DNA of 64,000 nucleotides, taken from assembly GCF_009830285.1 (NCBI RefSeq), contig NZ_WUQX01000001.1, positions 3,224,501 through 3,288,500 of the forward strand, in the 5' to 3' direction. This document shows positions 32,824-41,118 of the stretch, in pieces. The translations under genes and the position numbers were made by a program. Below the pieces are notes generated by a model. The model was not told where the DNA came from and did no database searches. It saw only the letters and a program-made list of their open reading frames with translations. The DNA is from Sporofaciens musculi. Its GTDB lineage: Bacteria; Bacillota; Clostridia; Lachnospirales; Lachnospiraceae. Numbering within the stretch: position 1 is the stretch's first letter; every line of letters starts with the position of its first letter.

Positions 32824-34401
32824 TTAAAATGTTTTCCGGATTTTCTCCACATCCAGCATCCCAAGGTCCCCCGCCAATTCTGTCAACTCTGCCTCCAGAC
32901 AAAACAAATCTACCGCTGTAGCAAAAAAATCCAGTATCACATTTATGGCAACTGCAATCACAATGGCCTGGGCAGGGATTTCAAGCTGTAACAGCAGAAT
33001 CGTATAGCAGGCAAGAGCACCTCCGGGAATGGGCGGTGTAGCCACAGCCAGTACAACTGCAATGACCAGCGCTGTAATCAGCCATACCGGAGATATTTTC
33101 ACACCATAAATCTCCGCCATGCAAATTCCCATTACAAAATATAAAATAGAAAATCCCGGCATGAATACCACCTGGCCAAGAGGAACACCGATATTTACAA
33201 TTTTTTTATCAATCCCCAGCTTTTCTGCGCACACTTTCCTGTTCTCCAAAAATGCGGCGGCAGAAGAAGCTGTTGTCAGACCAATCAAAAAAACTGGAAA
33301 AACTTTTTTCAGGAAGACTGCCATAGAAACTTTTTTACGAATGCATACAAGACCTGTATAAGCTACCATAAGAAAGACATCCCCAAGCAGCATAACCGGC
33401 AGCACTTTATATGCCTTCAGCAGTACAGAAAAGTTTTTACCAATAATCATATTGAAAAGACTGCCAAAAATGAAAACGGGGACAAAAGCGCTGATATTTT
33501 CCTTGATTAGTAATACAATGTCATTTGCCTGTTCTAAAAATAGCGAAACAATTAAAGCCCTGTTCCCCAGAATCAGCATTGCCATCCCTACAAGAGCTGC
33601 AAGAAAAATAATCTGTAAAGGATTTCCCTCCAAAAACGGAGTGAAAAAATTGTCCGGTACAATTCCAAGAACCATTTCCAGAAGTTCCGAAAACCGAAAG
33701 GAACTGCTGCCGCTGCCTGCAAGAGGAAATAAAGGCAGGATGGCAATGCCAAATACTGTGGTAAAAATCAGTGTCATCCATAAAAATCTATAGATCATCC
33801 GCTTTCCGACTTTTCCCAGCGTTGCAATATCCCCAATATTATAAATACCGCCTGCCACCGACAAAAATATAAGGGGCCCTGCAACAGCGCTCAACAGTCC
33901 CATAAATGTGTCAAAAACAGGCGTAATCATTTCCTCTGAAAGAAAATTAACAGTTTTTTCCGGTAGAAAAGTGCTTACCATACCGCAAAAAAGAGCCAGT
34001 GCCACTGCTGCCAGCAGTGATACTGCAGGAGATAATTTTTTCTTTTTTAATGTAAAGGTAAGGTAATTGACTCCGTTTTTGAACTGCCATGTGGGAATTT
34101 CTCCCATACCTGAAAGGATGCCTTTCAGGATAGCGCTTTCTTCACCGCTGTCCATATGAATTGCATCGTTTCTTTCTCCCGGAATAGAAAAACTGGCATA
34201 CAGACGGTTTATCCGCTTTCTGCACTGAAATTGAAAAGTCCCCTTTGTGCCAAAAGCTTCCTGATATTTCAGCAGTATCTCTTCCACAGCCAGCCGTGTG
34301 CGGAGAATGTCTCTTTTTTCCCCATTGGCGCGTTCACAAAATGTATCTACTTGATGACACGCCACATCTATATCATGATTTGTCAGGTTGTAATCCTGCA
34401 T
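32824..34401 (-). CDS. SDF-family amino acid/dicarboxylate symporter with an N-terminal RsbW-like domain
   Basis: Predicted cation-coupled uptake protein of 525 residues. Residues about 125-510 are a GltP/DctA-type symporter with about eight membrane segments plus re-entrant loops: GPLIFLSVAGGIYNIGD, a variant of the serine-rich loop in LTTASSAAAFLENR, and ATPPIPGGALACYTILLLQL. The first about 120 residues are cytoplasmic and resemble a degenerate GHKL/RsbW-type ATPase half: RLAVEEILLKYQEAFG in place of an N-box and NGVNYLTFTLKKK as last strand, but without the Gly boxes. The same extra domain occurs in the neighbouring symporter and at the end of the ABC ATPase. AGGAG precedes ATG 34401. It follows the disrupted paralogue by 17 bases. 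Confidence 0.85.
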   Translation of the reverse strand: MQDYNLTNHDIDVACHQVDTFCERANGEKRDILRTRLAVEEILLKYQEAFGTKGTFQFQCRKRINRLYASFSIPGERNDAIHMDSGEESAILKGILSGMGEIPTWQFKNGVNYLTFTLKKKKLSPAVSLLAAVALALFCGMVSTFLPEKTVNFLSEEMITPVFDTFMGLLSAVAGPLIFLSVAGGIYNIGDIATLGKVGKRMIYRFLWMTLIFTTVFGIAILPLFPLAGSGSSSFRFSELLEMVLGIVPDNFFTPFLEGNPLQIIFLAALVGMAMLILGNRALIVSLFLEQANDIVLLIKENISAFVPVFIFGSLFNMIIGKNFSVLLKAYKVLPVMLLGDVFLMVAYTGLVCIRKKVSMAVFLKKVFPVFLIGLTTASSAAAFLENRKVCAEKLGIDKKIVNIGVPLGQVVFMPGFSILYFVMGICMAEIYGVKISPVWLITALVIAVVLAVATPPIPGGALACYTILLLQLEIPAQAIVIAVAINVILDFFATAVDLFCLEAELTELAGDLGMLDVEKIRKTF

Positions 34402-34418
34402 TTTAAACTCCTAAAAGA

Positions 34419-35982
34419 TTATTTCATATATTTTTCTTCTCTTAGTTTTCTCACATCCAGCATATCAAGACTGGCAGCCAGTTCCACAAGCTCCGCCTGC
34501 AGACAGAACAAGTTCACCGCTGTAGTAATAAATTCCAGTATTACATTGAGGGCAATCGTGATCGCTACAGCCTCCATGGGAATCTTAAGCTGGACAAATA
34601 AAATCGTATAACAGGTCAACGCACCGCCGGGAATAGGAGGCGCCGCCACCGCAAGCACAATAGCAATGAGACCGGCCATAGCCAGCCACGCCGGAGAAAC
34701 CGTCACGCCATAGATTTCAGCCATACAAAATCCCACCGCTAGAAACATAACGGAAACCCCTGGCATAAAAATAACCTGCCCCAAAGGAATACCAAAATTA
34801 ACGATCCTTCTGTCAATCCCAAGGTCTTTTTCACAGCACTCCATATTCACCCCAAATGCGGCTGAAGAAGATGCCGTGGTTAATGCAATCAGAAAAGTGG
34901 GCATCATCTTTTTCAGCAATACCCAAAGCTGCACCTTCCTCCTTGTGCATACTAGCACAAGATACACTGCCAGAAGAATGGCATCTCCCATAAGCATTAC
35001 CAGAACCACCTTATATGCAGGAAGAAATACCGAAAAGTCGTTACCCAGTATCATACTTAAAATACTGCCAAACACAAACACGGGAACAAAAGAACTGACT
35101 GTCTCCATAATAAGCTGTATAATATAATTGGACTGTTCCACAAAAGCCGCGGCAATCGTAGCTTTATTTCCCAGAATCAGCATTGCGATTCCGATTAAAA
35201 CTGCCACAAAAATAATCTGCATAGGATTCCCTTCTGTAAAGGGCGTAAAAAAGTTACCTGGTACAATGTCCAGAACCATTTGATACAATTCAGAAAAATC
35301 AAACTTCCCCCCGTCTCCGGTTTTAAGAGAAAAAAACGGCATGGCAAATACACATACGGGCAGTGTCAGAAGAATCGTCATCAGCATAAAGCGTCCAATC
35401 ATCCTCTTTCCGATTCTGCCCATAGCCGCCATATCCCCAATGCCGTATATTCCCCATACAATTGAAAGAAACACCATAGGACCTGCAATGGCTGATAAAA
35501 GTCCCATAAAACGGTTAAATACCGGGCTGATAAGCTCATTTGCAAGAAAAGTCCTGACACTCTCTGGCAGGAACCTACACACACCGCCGCACAAAAAAGC
35601 CAGTATTACAGACAGTGCCAGTGAAGCCATCTGAGAACGTTTCTTCTTTTTGGGAGTAAATAAAATAAGATTCTCTCCATTTTTGTACTGCCACGAGGGT
35701 GCAACCCCCATATTGGCAAGCAGTCCCCGCATTACCTGGCTTTGTTCTTCCTCCCCTGTATCAAAGGGATCAACCCTTTCCCCCGGCAGGGAAAGTTCCA
35801 AACGGATACGATTAAGACGTTTGATATATTTTTGTACAAATACTGCCTCCATACCGAAAGCCTCCTGGTACTTTAACAGCGTTTCCTCCACTGCAAGCCG
35901 GATTTGGATAATATTTCTAGCATCAACGCCCCATTCTCCAAGTGTTTTTTCTGCAAGACTGCTTGTCTGCGCAATGTTTTCA
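34419..35982 (-). pseudogene. SDF-family symporter gene split by the IS4-type element inside codon 8
   Basis: Paralogue of the downstream symporter, with the same RsbW-like N-terminal region (IRLAVEETLLKYQEAFG) and the same transporter core (GPMVFLSIVWGIYGIGD, LTTASSSAAFG, APPIPGGALTCYTILFVQL). The insertion element at 35991-37579 separates codons 1-7 plus two bases (37580-37602, MEKMKLN) from the rest. Removing the element and one copy of the 8-bp duplication restores one uninterrupted frame of 528 codons that aligns end to end with the 525-residue neighbour. The remaining part could only start at an internal GTG (35891) without a ribosome site, so it is probably not expressed as a full protein. 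Confidence 0.88.
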
Positions 35983-35990
35983 TTATTTAA
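35983..35990. repeat. Target-site duplication, left copy
   Basis: TTATTTAA directly outside the left end of the element. The identical right copy is at 37580-37587. Eight bases fit the range known for some IS4-family groups. Confidence 0.88.
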
Positions 35991-37579
35991 CTCAAACTTC
36001 GCACATAGATTTTAGCTATGCACCTTGAAAATTCAATATCTGGCAGTATTTAGTTGTCAATGTTCAGTCAATTATGCCACTTGCAGCTTCGATTTTAAAA
36101 GTGCAGGTATTGCATCCATAAATGCTTTTACCAGCTCGTCGATTTTTTCATCAGATATATCTATCTGATCCACAAGCAGAGTTCTGAACATTTGAAGCTA
36201 TTTGAAAAGCCTGTATCCATGTGATATCAGACATCTCATCAGAAAAGTATAAAAACAGTTCCCCCATAGAACGGGTATCATTAGATTCCCGGTTCTCCAG
36301 GGAAAGCATCATATATCTTGTAAAAACGATTGCTGTATGGGCAGTCATTGCATCATAAGATAGGGATCTGCATTCTTTACTTAGATTAAGATAGCTCTTG
36401 CAGACTTTAAAGAATACTTCAATATCCCAACGTTTTCCATAAATGCGGATAATCTCTTCTTCACTCAGACTCACGTCTGTGGAAATGAGACAAAGATATT
36501 CCTTTCTCTTGTTTTTGTTACGGATATAGACCACTTTGGCAGGGATGGTTTTTCCTTCCTTTACAACATCTACCATGACGGAAAGCAGATACCGGGAACG
36601 TCCACGCCGTTTCCTGTTTTTCTTGTAAATAGTTGTCAGCGGCATATCTTCGCTGTTATACCGGAAGAACATTTTAGGTGTTTTCTTTACCATTGCAATT
36701 ACATCATATCCGATTTCTTTGACAGCATGAAGAGAGCTTGGAGAAGAGAACCAGCTGTCAAACAGAACGTATTTAGCCGGAATACCAGCCTTTTTAGCAG
36801 ATTTTAAAAGTTCCAGCATGGCGATCGTTCCTTTCTTGACAGCAAGCATACGGCGCTTATATCCAACCGTTCTTTTATCCGTTTCCTTTGCTTCATTGAT
36901 TCTGTTCTTTTTATTTTCGGTGGAGAGAAGGACACTGTTGACCGGGAGAAAAGTGCTTCCGTCTGACCAGCCTAATGTAAGCATGCGAAAACCAAATTTA
37001 TAACAATGTTTTGCATGGTCATATACCTTTGCAAGAAGTTCCACTTTTTTGGAACGGTTACGTTCAAACATGGAATCGTCAATGATCAGTACGTTGACAC
37101 GGTCTGCGGAATCAAGTGGAGCAATGGCATCCCTAATGATTCGGCTGGATAAAACCGTTGTGAACCGAATCCAGTTAATCTGGAGCATTTTCATAAAACG
37201 ATAAACCGTATCTTTTGCAAAATCCGGTGAGTCTTTTCCAATCAGCAGGTTCATATACATACTTCTGTTTGAAAATATCAAAAGAAACAGATACTGAAAA
37301 ATCAGTGCTGCAGAAATTCCCTTCTTTTTGTAGGCATTAGCAGTTTTCAATGCAGAAGAAAGATGAAACCGTGTAAAAAATCTTCTGATAGATTTCGAAA
37401 TCTGGTTATCATTTTGATTGTCTTGTGTTATACTTTTATTCATAGCATGAGCCTCCGGATATATGATTGTTTCTGAACAACTCAATTATATCAAAACCAG
37501 ACGGTTTCATGCTATTTTTATGTCAGTTATTATTGAATTTTCAAGGTGCATAGGTACTTATTCAAGTGCGAAGTTTGAG
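35991..37579 (-). mobile_element. IS4-type insertion sequence, 1589 bp, with two-part terminal inverted repeats
   Basis: The outer ends are perfect 14-bp inverted repeats, CTCAAACTTCGCAC (35991-36004) and GTGCGAAGTTTGAG (37566-37579). Eleven to twelve divergent bases follow on each side, then a second perfect 23-bp inverted repeat (36016-36038 and 37531-37553). An 8-bp direct duplication TTATTTAA flanks the element. Inside is one transposase gene on the minus strand. Precise excision restores the host symporter frame, which confirms the boundaries independently. Confidence 0.92.
36151..37443 (-). CDS. IS4-family transposase with an apparent frameshift near its C-terminus
   Basis: DDE transposase that moves the surrounding element. 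Acidic residues sit in VLIIDDSMFERN, in VLFDSWFSSP and in the YREK region YGKRWDIEVFFKVCKSYLNL. About 430 residues long. I start at ATG 37443 because GGAGG lies 8 bases upstream. The frame ends at 36151 with the odd tail NVQNSACGSDRYI, but the next frame continues with MFRTLLVDQIDISDEKIDEL to a stop at 36072. That is a normal-looking IS4 ending. One extra base near 36197-36200 would explain the shift. The catalytic core is intact, so activity cannot be excluded. Confidence 0.85.
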   Translation of the reverse strand: MNKSITQDNQNDNQISKSIRRFFTRFHLSSALKTANAYKKKGISAALIFQYLFLLIFSNRSMYMNLLIGKDSPDFAKDTVYRFMKMLQINWIRFTTVLSSRIIRDAIAPLDSADRVNVLIIDDSMFERNRSKKVELLAKVYDHAKHCYKFGFRMLTLGWSDGSTFLPVNSVLLSTENKKNRINEAKETDKRTVGYKRRMLAVKKGTIAMLELLKSAKKAGIPAKYVLFDSWFSSPSSLHAVKEIGYDVIAMVKKTPKMFFRYNSEDMPLTTIYKKNRKRRGRSRYLLSVMVDVVKEGKTIPAKVVYIRNKNKRKEYLCLISTDVSLSEEEIIRIYGKRWDIEVFFKVCKSYLNLSKECRSLSYDAMTAHTAIVFTRYMMLSLENRESNDTRSMGELFLYFSDEMSDITWIQAFQIASNVQNSACGSDRYI

Positions 37580-37625
37580 TTATTTAATTTCATCTTTTCC
37601 ATATTTTTTCTCTTATTTTTTTAAT

Positions 37626-38768
37626 CTATATACTTATAATCAATTGATTCATTCCATCCACAAACTTATGCTCCAGCTCTTTGGACATTCCTTTTATCAT
37701 CCTGCCAGACAAATCTTCTTCGTCCCCGAAAGGATGAAAGGAAGGGCCATTATAGGAAAATCGTATCTGCGCCAGATTTTCCCTCTCGCTGTATTCCACA
37801 TCCAGAGAAAGATCCCTTTCCTTTGCTTCTCCTGCCGCAGGCAGAAGTTTTTGCATCAGCATTTCCTCCACAACAAGCTGCATGGCGTAAATCTGTCTCT
37901 GTGAAAACTGCTGCTTACGTCCAAACTCCTCAAGACGTGTCATAAAGGCCGGAAAATCAAAGTCACGTGAAATTTTTTCCACATGGAGCACCTTAAGCTG
38001 CCGGATAAATATCCGGGTTCTCTCCCTCTTTGGATGCTCAAAAATCTGTTCCGGCGTTCCGTCCTCATAGATTTCACCCTGATCCATATAAAATATCCTG
38101 GTGGATACATCCTGGGCAAACTTCATTTCATGGGTCACGATCATCATGGTCATTCCCTGCCCTGCCAGCCTACGGATAACCGAAAGAACTTCCCCTACCA
38201 TAGTTGGATCTAAGGCGGAAGTCGGCTCGTCAAAAAGAATAATTTCCGGATCCATGGCCACCGTCCTTGCAATAGCCGCGCGCTGCTTCTGTCCCCCTGA
38301 AAGTTCATCCGGATAAGAAAAAGCCTTGTCTGCAAGCCCTATGTTAAGCAGCAGTTCCATCCCTCTATCATAGGCCTCCTGCCGGCTTCTGCCAAGAAGA
38401 TCGACCTGCCCCATCATGATATTTTCGATAATGGTCTTGTGTGCAAACAGGTTGAAGGACTGAAATACCATTCCCATTTTCTGCCTCACCAGATTTACCT
38501 TACATTTCTTGTCCGTTGTTACCACACCGTCTACCACAATCTCGCCTTTTGTAGGTGTCTCCAGAAGATTAATACATCGAAGCAGGGTTGACTTTCCTGT
38601 GCCTGACGGGCCTATAACAGAAATCACCTCTCCTTTTTTAATCTCCACGCTTACATCCTTCAAAGGGGTTACGTTTGGATATTCCTTACACAGATGCCGG
38701 ATAGATATTATGCTCGTGTCCATACTTCCCCCGGCACAAACGTCCCGGTTTTCATGCTTTTCTGTCAT
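37626..38768 (-). CDS. Amino acid ABC transporter ATPase with a C-terminal RsbW-like domain
   Basis: Energises uptake of a polar amino acid, by family. Walker A is GPSGTGKST, the signature is LSGGQKQR, Walker B is [12 protein letters not shown] and the switch His is in [10 protein letters not shown]; this is the GlnQ/HisP type. The ATPase part ends near residue 265. The last about 110 residues are extra: [17 protein letters not shown], then [20 protein letters not shown] and [20 protein letters not shown]. These resemble a GHKL/RsbW fold with the ATP-binding boxes worn away. ATG 38768 shares a base with the upstream stop (TAATG) and lies after AAAGGGGG; the GTG at 38777 is less likely. Confidence 0.88.
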   Translation of the reverse strand: MTEKHENRDVCAGGSMDTSIISIRHLCKEYPNVTPLKDVSVEIKKGEVISVIGPSGTGKSTLLRCINLLETPTKGEIVVDGVVTTDKKCKVNLVRQKMGMVFQSFNLFAHKTIIENIMMGQVDLLGRSRQEAYDRGMELLLNIGLADKAFSYPDELSGGQKQRAAIARTVAMDPEIILFDEPTSALDPTMVGEVLSVIRRLAGQGMTMMIVTHEMKFAQDVSTRIFYMDQGEIYEDGTPEQIFEHPKRERTRIFIRQLKVLHVEKISRDFDFPAFMTRLEEFGRKQQFSQRQIYAMQLVVEEMLMQKLLPAAGEAKERDLSLDVEYSERENLAQIRFSYNGPSFHPFGDEEDLSGRMIKGMSKELEHKFVDGMNQLIISI

Positions 38769-41020
38769 TACATGCACACCCCCTTTAAGCTGCGTTTATT
38801 CCGCTTCGGTGCAACTTTCCTCTCTGCAAATGAGAGAGCTGCCGTCATCATATTGGCAATAACAAAATAAATTACTGCTGTCATTATCAGTGGAAAGAAC
38901 GCCTCCATGGTACGTGAGCGTATAATGTCGGATACTTTGGTCAAATCCTGTACAGCAATATATCCTACTACTGAAGTCATTTTTACCATGGAAATAAATT
39001 CGCCTTTCAACACAGGAATAAAATTTCTGGCCGCCTGAGGCAATACAATCTTAAAAAATGTCTGGCCTTTCGTATAGCCCATAGCAAGGGCTGCCTCGCT
39101 TTGCCCCTTATCCACAGTTTCTATTCCTGTCCGCATCATCTCCGATGAATAGGCCGCAAAATTAATGGAGAATCCAATAATAGCAACCAGAATTTCAGAA
39201 ATATCCGCCGAACCAAAAATTCCATAGTACAAAATCATCAGAAAGACTACAATAGGGGTTCCCTGAATCACGCGGACAAAGACCGCCCCGAACCACTGAG
39301 TCGGCTTACAATTGATCCGGCGCAGCATACATATCAAAAAGCCAAGGCACAGACCAAAAAGTCCTGAAAAGACAGAAATCAGTATGGTGACGCCAAGCCC
39401 CCGCAAAATCAGCCGCCAGCGCCCCTCTACTATGAAAGTGCTTTGGAAGCTGTCCTCAAGATTTGCCCAGAAACCTTTTTCCTGTAATTCCCCATCCAAA
39501 TCACGCACCAGAAGTACCAAAGCAGAGTCATAATGAGTATCTGCAAAGTCTACCCGCTTCGCTCTTTCTTCCGTGATGGAAAGGCTACCGCTGACCACAT
39601 CCGCCTTCCCGCTTTCAAGGGCGGTTATCAGCGAAGCAAATTCACAGGTTGTCATCTCCACCTTCATATCCAGTTCACGTGCAATCAGAAGCAGCAGATC
39701 TATCTCAAGCCCTAAAGGTTCGCCGCTGCTTCCAAGATAAGTCATAGGCTCATGGGCGCCATCATAGTAGTACCGGATGGTTCCCTTATCCCCCGGCCAG
39801 TCCTGCTCCATTAATACCTTTATGCTCTCATCCGCCCCAAGCCATTTTTCCTTTAAAGATGCGATTGTTCCGTCCTCTTTAAACTTTGCGATAACTTCAT
39901 TAAACTGTTCCCGCAGAGGACTTCCCTTGGGAAAAGCATATCCATATTTATCCCGCACGACAGGTTCTTCAAAAACTTTCAGGCCTTCATTTTTGGCTGC
40001 CGCAAGCTGTGCCAGCGGTTCATCCAACACTCCTGCATCCACCCGATCTGCCTTAAGAGCCGCAACAATATCAGGAACCGAATTGTAGTAGGAAAAGTTT
40101 TCTGCATCCGCAATTACTTCCTGTAAAAGTTTATCGTAAACCCCTCCGCTTAATGATGCAAACCTTGCTCCGGCAAAATCCGAAAGTGTCTCGTATTTTT
40201 TCTCCGTGCTGCCTTTCTGTTCCGACCTTACCATAACGGCAGACACCGAAGGATAAACACAATCTGAAAATTCGATGTGCCTGCGCCTTTCCTCGGTGGC
40301 ATTTAAATTCGCCATAATACAGTCAATGTCGCCGGCCTCGGCCGCGGCAATAATTCCGTCATAGTCGTAAACCTTAATTTCCACTTCCGCATTCAGCCAC
40401 GCTCCAAAACGGTAAATCAGCTCCACATCATATCCGGTAAGAGTCGTCCCCTCGTAGTAGCTGAAAGGCTGAACCATTCCTGTTGTTCCTACCTTAAGCT
40501 TACAGTCCGGCATCTGTGGCGCCTGTATTTCCGGCATAGTTTTCTCCGCCCTGCTTACCCAGCGGTCATACATATCATCCAGCGTCCCCTCGGCTCTTGC
40601 TTCCGACAGAAACTGGTTCACTTTATCTTTTAAATTGTCAACCTGGCTTTTGGGTGAAATTCCCACAGCCACATCCATACTTTCTCCCAGGTTTTCCTCT
40701 AAAATCTCCACATTCTCAAGACCGCTGGCAATAGCAAATTCCATCATTACCCGGTCATAAACAAACCCGTCCAGTTTTCCCTGGGAAATGGCAAGATACC
40801 CCGAAGAGTTGCCGGAAAATGTTTTATGCTCCGCCTCCGGCAGATATTTTTCCGCCATATACATGCCTGCCCCGCCTTCTGGAACACCAATCGTACAGGC
40901 CGGATTGTTGAGCTGTTCTATGCAAGTGATTTTTTCATTTTCTTTCCTTCCACATCCCCCAAGGCAAAGTATCCCTAAAAGGGCAAGTGTTAAAAGCGCT
41001 ATTCCTTTTTGTAAAACCAT
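38768..41020 (-). CDS. Amino acid ABC transporter: lipoprotein binding domains fused to permease
   Basis: One 750-residue chain combines solute capture and translocation. A lipoprotein signal (LCLGGCG, Cys23) is followed by three type 3 binding-protein segments and a permease. Residues about 35-160 look like only the second lobe ([30 protein letters not shown]). About 172-400 is a complete domain ([17 protein letters not shown] to [11 protein letters not shown]). About 412-515 looks like only the first lobe ([36 protein letters not shown]). The permease (about 530-740) has the usual inner-membrane helices and the loop [20 protein letters not shown]. Coupled by TAATG to the ATPase gene. The order lobe 2, whole domain, lobe 1 is unusual. 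Confidence 0.88.
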   Translation of the reverse strand: MVLQKGIALLTLALLGILCLGGCGRKENEKITCIEQLNNPACTIGVPEGGAGMYMAEKYLPEAEHKTFSGNSSGYLAISQGKLDGFVYDRVMMEFAIASGLENVEILEENLGESMDVAVGISPKSQVDNLKDKVNQFLSEARAEGTLDDMYDRWVSRAEKTMPEIQAPQMPDCKLKVGTTGMVQPFSYYEGTTLTGYDVELIYRFGAWLNAEVEIKVYDYDGIIAAAEAGDIDCIMANLNATEERRRHIEFSDCVYPSVSAVMVRSEQKGSTEKKYETLSDFAGARFASLSGGVYDKLLQEVIADAENFSYYNSVPDIVAALKADRVDAGVLDEPLAQLAAAKNEGLKVFEEPVVRDKYGYAFPKGSPLREQFNEVIAKFKEDGTIASLKEKWLGADESIKVLMEQDWPGDKGTIRYYYDGAHEPMTYLGSSGEPLGLEIDLLLLIARELDMKVEMTTCEFASLITALESGKADVVSGSLSITEERAKRVDFADTHYDSALVLLVRDLDGELQEKGFWANLEDSFQSTFIVEGRWRLILRGLGVTILISVFSGLFGLCLGFLICMLRRINCKPTQWFGAVFVRVIQGTPIVVFLMILYYGIFGSADISEILVAIIGFSINFAAYSSEMMRTGIETVDKGQSEAALAMGYTKGQTFFKIVLPQAARNFIPVLKGEFISMVKMTSVVGYIAVQDLTKVSDIIRSRTMEAFFPLIMTAVIYFVIANMMTAALSFAERKVAPKRNKRSLKGVCM

Positions 41021-41118
41021 TTTTCCCCACCTTTCGTCCCCGTCACAGAGCTTCTATATATTATAGCAGATAAGAATTTTGCTTTGGTGGGTATGGGATA
41101 ATTTGTATTTTTTCAGGT

